Part shown: positions 5,936-10,673 of the stretch, piece by piece
Numbering within the stretch: position 1 is the stretch's first letter
Layout: every line of letters begins with the position of its first letter
Source: Candidatus Adiutrix sp.
GTDB lineage: Bacteria; Desulfobacterota; Desulfarculia; Adiutricales; Adiutricaceae
Length of the DNA stretch: 10,673 nt
Direction of reading: 5' to 3'
Assembly (NCBI GenBank): GCA_031285975.1
Contig: JAITVE010000211.1
Coordinates: 1 to 10,673, forward strand
Made by a program: the position numbers and the translations under genes
Notes under the pieces: generated by a model
Databases searched by the model: none
What the model was told of the DNA's origin: nothing
Seen by the model: only the letters and a program-made list of their open reading frames with translations

Positions 5936-5941
5936 TATAAT
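5936..5941 (+). promoter_or_regulatory. Candidate internal -10 box before fliO
   Basis: A perfect TATAAT lies in an AT-rich stretch 19 bases before the fliO ATG. No good -35 exists at 16-18 bp, since that region is the GC-rich hairpin arm; TTGATT at 5920-5925 is only 10 bp away. Transcription would start near 5948, giving a very short leader. With the hairpin just upstream, this would let the export-gate genes be transcribed separately. Confidence 0.35.
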
Positions 5942-5960
5942 AATACGAAAGATACATCTT

Positions 5961-6572
5961 ATGAAAAGCTTAATTGTGCGCGGCTTGACTTCTCTCCTGC
6001 TTTTGGCCGTCCTGACGGCGGCTCCCCTGGCCTGGGCCCAGGACGCCGTTCCGGCGGCCCCCACTGATTTGTCCACGGCCACGGCCTCCGGCACGGTGCA
6101 GCCCATCGCGGCCCCGGCTGAGGCGGCCGCGCCGAGCCAGAGCCCGGCGGCTTCCATGCTGTCCTTCTCCGGCGGCGGGCTGGATTTGCTGAAAGGCATC
6201 GGGGCCTTTGTTCTGGTGCTGCTGCTGCTGTTCCTGGCCCTCAAGGGCCTCGGTCGCTTGGGCCGTTTCAAGGGGCGGCGGGGCCGCGACGCTTTTTTTG
6301 AACTGCGGGGCATTCAGGCCCTCGATAACCGCAAATACCTGGCCGCTGTGGAAGCGGAGGGCCGCATCATCATTGTCGGCGTCACTCCGGATCGCATCAC
6401 CCCTGTGGCCCAGTGGATTGCCGAGCCGGAAGAGGACGACCTCGACCTCTCCACGGCCCGCCTCCCGGCGGACGAACCCGGCCTGGTCTTCAAGCTCCCC
6501 GTCGAAGACGACGACCCGCCGCTGGACATCAGCGTGGTGGACGGCCAGCAGCCTGAAAGGCCCGGCAAATGA
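5961..6572 (+). CDS. fliO: Flagellar biosynthesis protein FliO
   Basis: Membrane protein that assists assembly of the FliP ring in the flagellar export gate. It has 203 aa. ATG 5961 is chosen because it begins a clear signal peptide (MKSLIVRG, hydrophobic 11-23, probable cleavage AWA|Q at 26/27); the same frame is open upstream from 5880. The ribosome-binding site is weak (GAAAG at 5948-5952). An Ala/Pro/Ser-rich periplasmic stretch (27-70) precedes the membrane helix (about 77-96) and a basic flank (GRFKGRRGR). The cytoplasmic FliO domain (about 111-155) has ALDNRKYLAAVEAEGRIIIVG and RITPVAQW. An acidic C-terminal tail follows. Its TGA overlaps the fliP ATG (ATGA). FliO is poorly conserved, but context and domain shape make the call secure. 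Confidence 0.9.
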   Translation: MKSLIVRGLTSLLLLAVLTAAPLAWAQDAVPAAPTDLSTATASGTVQPIAAPAEAAAPSQSPAASMLSFSGGGLDLLKGIGAFVLVLLLLFLALKGLGRLGRFKGRRGRDAFFELRGIQALDNRKYLAAVEAEGRIIIVGVTPDRITPVAQWIAEPEEDDLDLSTARLPADEPGLVFKLPVEDDDPPLDISVVDGQQPERPGK

Positions 6573-7381
6573 CTATCCGGCGGCTGATATATGGGATTCC
6601 GATAGTCCTGCTGTTGACAGTTTTGCTGTCGGCGGCTTTGGATTTTATTGCGCCCGGCCAGGCCCTGGCCCAATCGGTGCCCATCCCCACCATCAGCATC
6701 GCCATGGATCAGGCCGACGACCCGGAGCGCATCGCCACGGTCATCAACATCCTGTTCGTGATGACCGTGCTGGCCCTGGCCCCCTCGATCCTGATTCTCA
6801 TGACCTCCTTTGTCCGCATCGTGGTGGTCTTCAGCTTCCTCAAGCAGGGCATGGGCACCATGAACTCGCCCCCCAACCAGGTCATCATCAGCCTGGCCCT
6901 GTTCATGACTTTTTACCTGATGATGCCGGTGTGGAAAGACATCGAGGCCCGGGCCTTCAAGCCCTTCATGGCCCACGAGATTACCCAGACCGTGGCTCTT
7001 CAGCGGGCCTTGGTGCCGGTGCGGGAATTCATGTTCCTGCAAACCCGCGAGAAAGATTTGGCTCTCTTCATGCAGATTGCCGGGGAGAATCGGCCCCTGA
7101 ACAAAGCCGAAGTGCCCACCATGTCGCTGATTCCGGCCTTTGTGATTTCGGAATTGAAAACGGCTTTCACCATCGGCTTCCTGCTCTACATACCCTTTGT
7201 GGTCATCGACATGGTGGTGGCCTCGGTGCTCTTGTCCATGGGTATGATGATGCTGCCGCCGGTGATGATTTCGCTGCCCTTCAAGCTCATGCTCTTTGTG
7301 CTGGTGGACGGCTGGAACCTGGTGGTGGGCTCCATCATCCGCAGTTTCGGCGACATCGCCCGCGTGGTGGGGGCCGGTTAG
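6569..7381 (+). CDS. fliP: Flagellar type III export gate protein FliP
   Basis: Core export-gate protein; five copies with FliQ and FliR form the helical channel inside the MS ring. At 270 aa it is of typical length. A signal peptide occupies about 1-34 (probable cleavage ALA|Q). Family signatures are TSFVRIVVVFSFLKQGMGT (79-97), SPPNQVIISLALFMTFYLMM (100-119), ISELKTAFTIGFLLYIPFVV (193-212) and DMVVASVLLSMGMMMLPPV (214-232). The methionines at 226-228 match the Met gasket of the channel. LPFKLMLFVLVDGWNLVV (236-253) is also present. ATG 6569 overlaps the fliO stop by 4 bases. Nothing is missing or truncated. Confidence 0.97.
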   Translation: MTIRRLIYGIPIVLLLTVLLSAALDFIAPGQALAQSVPIPTISIAMDQADDPERIATVINILFVMTVLALAPSILILMTSFVRIVVVFSFLKQGMGTMNSPPNQVIISLALFMTFYLMMPVWKDIEARAFKPFMAHEITQTVALQRALVPVREFMFLQTREKDLALFMQIAGENRPLNKAEVPTMSLIPAFVISELKTAFTIGFLLYIPFVVIDMVVASVLLSMGMMMLPPVMISLPFKLMLFVLVDGWNLVVGSIIRSFGDIARVVGAG

Positions 7382-7393
7382 AAAAGGAAAACT

Positions 7394-7702
7394 ATGACCC
7401 CTGAATTCGTGATAAATTTCGGCCGTCAGGCCATGGAGATGGTGCTCCTTCTGGCCCTGCCCATGCTTGGGGTGGGGCTGGTGGTGGGCCTGGTGGTCAG
7501 CGTGTTTCAGGCCACCACCCAGATTCAGGAAATGACCCTGCAATTCATTCCCAAAATCATCTGCATTTCCCTGACTATGGTGGTGGTCGGCCCCTGGATG
7601 CTGGAAGAGCTGACCGACTACACCGTCAACATCATCACCAGCTTCCCGGAGTGGGTGCGCACCGGCTTCGGCCTGGCCAATATCGGCATCAGTATGCCGT
7701 AG
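7394..7702 (+). CDS. fliQ: Flagellar type III export gate protein FliQ
   Basis: Two-helix export-gate subunit that packs around the FliP-FliR core. ATG 7394 follows AAGGAA (7384-7389), 12 bases after fliP. The first membrane helix is at about 15-37 (MEMVLLLALPMLGVGLVVGL). It is followed by the conserved VFQATTQIQEMTLQFIPKI (37-55), and the second helix is at about 56-80. The protein has 102 aa, while FliQ is usually close to 89. The extra residues are a polar C-terminal tail (about 88-102). Its TAG stop (7700-7702) is formed by the first bases of a palindromic element, so the tail may reflect loss of an earlier stop when that element arrived. The family call is certain; the origin of the tail is inferred. 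Confidence 0.95.
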   Translation: MTPEFVINFGRQAMEMVLLLALPMLGVGLVVGLVVSVFQATTQIQEMTLQFIPKIICISLTMVVVGPWMLEELTDYTVNIITSFPEWVRTGFGLANIGISMP

Positions 7703-7759
7703 AGCATCCAACAAGGCAAAAACCGGCAGAGCCGGACTTTTGCCTTGTTGGTGCTCTAA
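7700..7759. repeat. Long hairpin element with TAGAGC / GCTCTAA ends, between fliQ and fliR
   Basis: The left arm 7700-7721 and right arm 7738-7758 are inverse complements over 21 bp, with one extra T in the left arm (7707). The arms run from TAGAGCA at the outside to AAGGCAAAA at the inside. An inner hairpin CCGGC-AGA-GCCGG (7723-7735) caps it. The first three bases are the fliQ stop codon. No T-run follows, but a hairpin this long in the mRNA could pause transcription or stabilise the upstream message. The outer bases match those of the element at 711-816, which also takes in a stop codon. Confidence 0.8.
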
Positions 7760-7767
7760 TATAGGGA

Positions 7768-7782
7768 ACCGGCTTCGCCGGT
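7768..7782. repeat. Small hairpin ACCGGC-TTC-GCCGGT upstream of fliR
   Basis: Perfect 6-bp arms at 7768-7773 and 7777-7782 enclose TTC. It resembles the core CCGGC-TTTC-GCCGG at 892-905. It lies 27 bases before the fliR start, just upstream of an AT-rich stretch. Its role is unknown. Confidence 0.5.
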
Positions 7783-7799
7783 CGAAAATTATTTTAAGA

Positions 7800-7812
7800 A
7801 AGGTATGGATTG
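7800..7812 (+). promoter_or_regulatory. Ribosome-binding site deciding the TTG start of fliR
   Basis: AAGG at 7800-7803 lies 6 bases before TTG (7810-7812). The nearby ATG at 7805 is in another frame and too close to the site. In the fliR frame, a TAA at 7795-7797 blocks any start further upstream. Confidence 0.75.
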
Positions 7813-8601
7813 GGCGCTCCGGTCATCAACGCGGCGGAATTCGCCGCCTTTGTCCTGGTGCTGCTGCGGGTCTCCGTGGTGGTGGTGGTGGCCCCCATTT
7901 TCGGGGGCAACACCGTGCTGAGCCAGATAAAGGCGGCTCTAGCCTTGATGCTGACCTTCGCCATCGCCCCGATGGTGGAATACACCGCCGACATGATGCC
8001 CATGACCTGGTTCGGCTTTCTGTTTCTGGGCCTGGGGGAAGTCATGCTCGGTTTCGCCCTGGCCTTCATGGTGCGGCTGGTCTTGGAAGCCGCCAACGTG
8101 GCCGGTGAGTACATGAGCTTCCAGATGGGCCTGTCCATGCTCAACGCCATGGATCCCCAAAGCGGCGGGCAGGTGCCGCTTTTGTCGCTGTTCGTCCACA
8201 TGATCGTCATCCTGGTGTTCCTCTATGCCAACGGGCACATGCTGGTCATCAAGGCCCTGGTGGACAGCTTCCAAATCGCCCCGCCGGGTTTATTAAACCT
8301 CTGGAAGCCGGACATGTTCACGGAAGTGGTGCGGGCCATGACCGGGCTGTATGTGCTGGCCCTGAAAATCGCGGCCCCGGTCATCGCCGTGCTCTACTGC
8401 GTGAAGGCGGGCTTCGGCATTACGGCCAAGGCCGTGCCGCAGATGAACATCCTTTTTGTGGGCATCCCGGTCTATCTCATCGTGGGCTTTCTGGTCATGG
8501 GTTTTGGGATGCCCTGGTGGCCGCAGATGCTCGGGAGCGTGCTCATTGAAGTGGACGGCGCTCTGGGCCGGGTGTTGAATTTCTTTGCCCCGGCCATATA
8601 A
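7810..8601 (+). CDS. fliR: Flagellar type III export gate protein FliR
   Basis: Integral membrane export-gate protein, one copy completing the FliP5-FliQ4-FliR1 complex. At 263 aa it is of normal length. The TTG start is supported by AAGG 6 bases upstream and by an N-terminus that fits the family (INAAEFAAFVLVLLRVSVVV, 6-25). Membrane segments are at about 10-30, 40-58, 68-95, 125-150, 175-200 and 212-240. The family signatures APIFGG (28-33), GEYMSFQMGLSML (99-111), DPQ (115-117) and PQMNILFVGIP (210-220) are visible. It is separated from fliQ by 107 bases holding a long hairpin, the one real break in this otherwise tight stretch. A weak start codon plus an upstream hairpin could keep FliR, the lowest-copy gate subunit, at a low level; this is inference. 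Confidence 0.95.
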   Translation: MGAPVINAAEFAAFVLVLLRVSVVVVVAPIFGGNTVLSQIKAALALMLTFAIAPMVEYTADMMPMTWFGFLFLGLGEVMLGFALAFMVRLVLEAANVAGEYMSFQMGLSMLNAMDPQSGGQVPLLSLFVHMIVILVFLYANGHMLVIKALVDSFQIAPPGLLNLWKPDMFTEVVRAMTGLYVLALKIAAPVIAVLYCVKAGFGITAKAVPQMNILFVGIPVYLIVGFLVMGFGMPWWPQMLGSVLIEVDGALGRVLNFFAPAI

Positions 8602-8625
8602 TCCAAGGGAAAGGAGGTAAATTCC

Positions 8626-9711
8626 ATGGCCAACGACGAAGGCGGCGAGAAAACAGAAGAGGCCAGCGGGCACAAGCTTTCGGAAGCCCGCAAAAAAGGC
8701 CAGGTGCCCAAGAGCATGGAAGTGACCTCCGCCCTGGTGCTGCTGGCCGCCGGGGCCAGCCTGGTTATTTTGGGCCCCCTGGGCTGGGACAGGATGATGG
8801 GCATGTTCCGCCATTTCGTCTGGCGCATGACGGAGTTCGACCCCACCACCGTTGACCTCTGGCCCTGGTTTTACACCGCCTTCCGGGAGGTGCTGATTCT
8901 GGTGCTGCCCCTGGCCTTCATCATCATGATCGTCAGCGTGGCCGTGAACGTGTTCCAGATAGGCGGCTTTATGGTGGTTTCCGACGCGGTGACCCCGAAG
9001 CTGGACAAGCTCAATTTCATCAAGGGCTTCGGCCGCTTCTTCAAGCTCAAGAGTGTCGTCGACGGGCTGAAGAGCGTCTTGAAGATAGGCCTGATTTTTT
9101 ACATGTCCTACCTGGTCATCGAGGATCACCTGGAAGAATTCGCGGTGATGAGCCAAATGGAAGCGGCCCAGATGGGGCTTTTGACCATGCGGGTGATCGC
9201 GGAGCTTTTCTTCAAGGTGGTGATTACCCTCCTGATCCTGGCCGTGTTCGACTATGCCTATCAGAAGTGGCAGTTCATGCAGGACATGAAGATGAGCAAG
9301 CAGGAGGTCAAGGACGAATACAAGCAGATGGAGGGCGACCCCAAGGTTAAGGCCCGCATCCGCCAAATTCAGATGGAGGCCTCTAAAAAGCGGATGCTGG
9401 GGGACGTGCCGAAGGCCGACGTGGTCATCACCAACCCCACCCACTTCGCCATCGCCCTGGTCTACAACGCCGCCATGGCCCAGGCCCCCCTGGTGCTGGC
9501 CAAGGGGCAGGACTTGATGGCCCAGCGCATCAAGGACGTGGCCAAGGAATCGAAAATCCCCATCGTGGAAAACAAACCCCTGGCCCAGGCTCTCTACAAG
9601 GTGGTGGAGGTGGGCCAGGTCATCCCCCTGGAATTTTACAAAGCCGTAGCCGAGGTGCTGAGCTACGTCTACCGTCTCAAAGGCAAGGTGCCCGGTGGCC
9701 GAAGAAGATAG
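8626..9711 (+). CDS. flhB: Flagellar export switch protein FlhB
   Basis: Export-gate protein that switches substrate specificity from rod/hook to filament after self-cleavage. At 361 aa it has normal length. ATG 8626 follows a near-perfect AAGGAGGT (8611-8618), much stronger than for its neighbours. The N-terminus is typical ([20 protein letters not shown], 6-25). Four membrane segments lie at about 33-52, 88-112, 150-166 and 190-210. A charged linker (about 218-258) leads to the cytoplasmic domain with the autocleavage motif N270-P271-T272-H273 (codons 9433-9444), followed by the family stretches [15 protein letters not shown] and [14 protein letters not shown]. All cleavage residues are present. 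The stop lies 17 bases inside the next gene if flhA starts at GTG 9695. Confidence 0.97.
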   Translation: MANDEGGEKTEEASGHKLSEARKKGQVPKSMEVTSALVLLAAGASLVILGPLGWDRMMGMFRHFVWRMTEFDPTTVDLWPWFYTAFREVLILVLPLAFIIMIVSVAVNVFQIGGFMVVSDAVTPKLDKLNFIKGFGRFFKLKSVVDGLKSVLKIGLIFYMSYLVIEDHLEEFAVMSQMEAAQMGLLTMRVIAELFFKVVITLLILAVFDYAYQKWQFMQDMKMSKQEVKDEYKQMEGDPKVKARIRQIQMEASKKRMLGDVPKADVVITNPTHFAIALVYNAAMAQAPLVLAKGQDLMAQRIKDVAKESKIPIVENKPLAQALYKVVEVGQVIPLEFYKAVAEVLSYVYRLKGKVPGGRRR

Positions 9712-10673
9712 TTTCCTTTCAAAAATCAAAGCCCGGCTGATGAACTCGGGCGGCGAAGTGGCCATGGGCGTGGGGGTGGTCTCCATCCTGGCGGTGATGA
9801 TTTTCCCCGTGCCCACCGTCGTGCTTGACCTGTGCCTGACCTTCAACATCACCATGTCCATCATCGTGCTCTTGACCGCGCTTTACACCTTGAAGCCGCT
9901 GGACTTTTCCATCTTCCCCTCGCTCCTCCTGGTGCTGACCCTTTTCCGTCTGGCCCTGAACGTGGCCACCACCCGCCGCATTCTTTTGGACGGCTACCAG
10001 GGGCCGGACGCGGCCGGGGACGTTATCCAGGCCTTCGGCTTTTTCGTGGTGCAGGGCGATTATTTGGTTGGCATCATCATTTTCGCCATTTTGGTGCTGA
10101 TTAACTTCATGGTCATCACCAAAGGTTCGGGCCGCATCGCCGAAGTGGCCGCCCGCTTTACGTTGGACGCCATGCCCGGCAAGCAAATGGCCATCGACGC
10201 CGACCTGGCCGCCGGGCTCATCGGCGAAGAGCAGGCCAAGGAGCGCCGCAACACCATTGCCCGCGAGGCCGACTTCTACGGGGCCATGGACGGCGCCTCA
10301 AAATTCGTGCGCGGGGACGCCATCGCCAGCATCATCACCACGGTCATCAACCTGGTGGGGGGGCTGATTATCGGCATCATCCGCCACAACATGGACGCGG
10401 CCACCGCCGCCCAGAACTACACCATCCTCACCATCGGCGACGGCCTGGTGGGGCAGATTCCGGCCCTTTTGATCTCCACCGCTGCGGGTATCATCGTCAG
10501 CCGGGCCGGGGCCGAGCAGACCATGAGCAAGGACTATGCCCGGCAGTTCACCCTGCGGCCGGAAGCCCTGGCCCTGGCCGGGGCGGTGGTCTTCATCTTC
10601 GGCTTGCTCCCCGGTATGCCCACCGTGGCCTTCTGCGCCACCGGGGCTTTGATCGAGGCCGCCGCCTTCGCCT
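9695..10673 (+). CDS. flhA: Flagellar export gate protein FlhA, N-terminal part (3' end outside window)
   Basis: Nonameric membrane protein of the flagellar export apparatus that receives substrates and couples export to the proton gradient. About 326 of roughly 700 residues are seen, mostly the membrane domain, with no frame break to the window end. The GTG start at 9695 gives [17 protein letters not shown] and has AAGGTG at 9685-9690. ATG 9740 would drop 15 residues and remains possible. Signatures are [15 protein letters not shown] (39-53), [17 protein letters not shown] (81-97), the FHIPEP stretch [15 protein letters not shown] (154-168), [18 protein letters not shown] (194-211) and the helix GLIIGIIRH (223-231). 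The 17-base overlap with flhB is consistent with coupled translation. Confidence 0.96.
   Translation, partial: MAEEDSFLSKIKARLMNSGGEVAMGVGVVSILAVMIFPVPTVVLDLCLTFNITMSIIVLLTALYTLKPLDFSIFPSLLLVLTLFRLALNVATTRRILLDGYQGPDAAGDVIQAFGFFVVQGDYLVGIIIFAILVLINFMVITKGSGRIAEVAARFTLDAMPGKQMAIDADLAAGLIGEEQAKERRNTIAREADFYGAMDGASKFVRGDAIASIITTVINLVGGLIIGIIRHNMDAATAAQNYTILTIGDGLVGQIPALLISTAAGIIVSRAGAEQTMSKDYARQFTLRPEALALAGAVVFIFGLLPGMPTVAFCATGALIEAAAFA

Noticed and set aside
1067..9864. Long open frames on the minus strand opposite the flagellar genes, such as 1067-1939, 6314-7714 and 8293-9864.
   Set aside because: Their translations are low-complexity His/Gly/Arg/Asp-rich strings with no domain character. 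They mirror strongly supported + strand genes and arise from GC-rich codon bias.

Overview
This window is the early core of a flagellar gene cluster, all on the + strand, in a GC-rich Gram-negative-type bacterium. Three things suggest a deltaproteobacterial (Desulfobacterota-like) origin: a PomA-like motA leading straight into fliL-fliM-fliN-fliO-fliP-fliQ-fliR-flhB-flhA, two consecutive motB-like genes between motA and fliL, and FliL and FliN proteins with long low-complexity linkers. The assignment rests on gene order and protein character only, since no taxonomic marker gene is present.

Layout. Positions 1-714 hold the 3' two-thirds of mtaB (a tRNA methylthiotransferase), unrelated to motility. 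A 439-base spacer (715-1153) contains two palindromic repeat elements and then an extended -10 promoter (TGCTATAAT at 988-996) reading into motA. Next come the stator genes: motA (1154-1918), a first motB-like gene (1915-2730) and a second motB-like gene (2723-3586), joined by 4-base and 8-base overlaps. A short AT-rich gap with a TATAAT box precedes fliL (3657-4304), then the C-ring genes fliM (4340-5329) and fliN (5433-5873). After a GC-rich hairpin and another TATAAT box come the export-gate genes fliO (5961-6572), fliP (6569-7381) and fliQ (7394-7702). A long hairpin element that includes the fliQ stop codon separates these from fliR (7810-8601, TTG start), flhB (8626-9711) and the 5' part of flhA (9695 to the window end).

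How they work together. MotA and MotB form the torque-generating stator, and FliL sits beside it at the inner membrane. FliM and FliN form the switch ring that the stator pushes and that CheY controls. FliP, FliQ and FliR (FliP assembly aided by FliO), together with FlhB and FlhA, are the membrane gate of the flagellar type III secretion apparatus.

Most unusual point. The two MotB proteins appear to have lost complementary parts. The first keeps a canonical peptidoglycan-binding OmpA domain, but its membrane helix has Thr where the ion-carrying Asp should be. The second keeps that Asp, but its OmpA domain reads GHTN instead of GHTD. This suggests division of labour, perhaps in a mixed stator. 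The second noteworthy point is that the mtaB and fliQ stop codons both lie inside the first bases of palindromic elements whose ends read TAGAGC and GCTCTAA.
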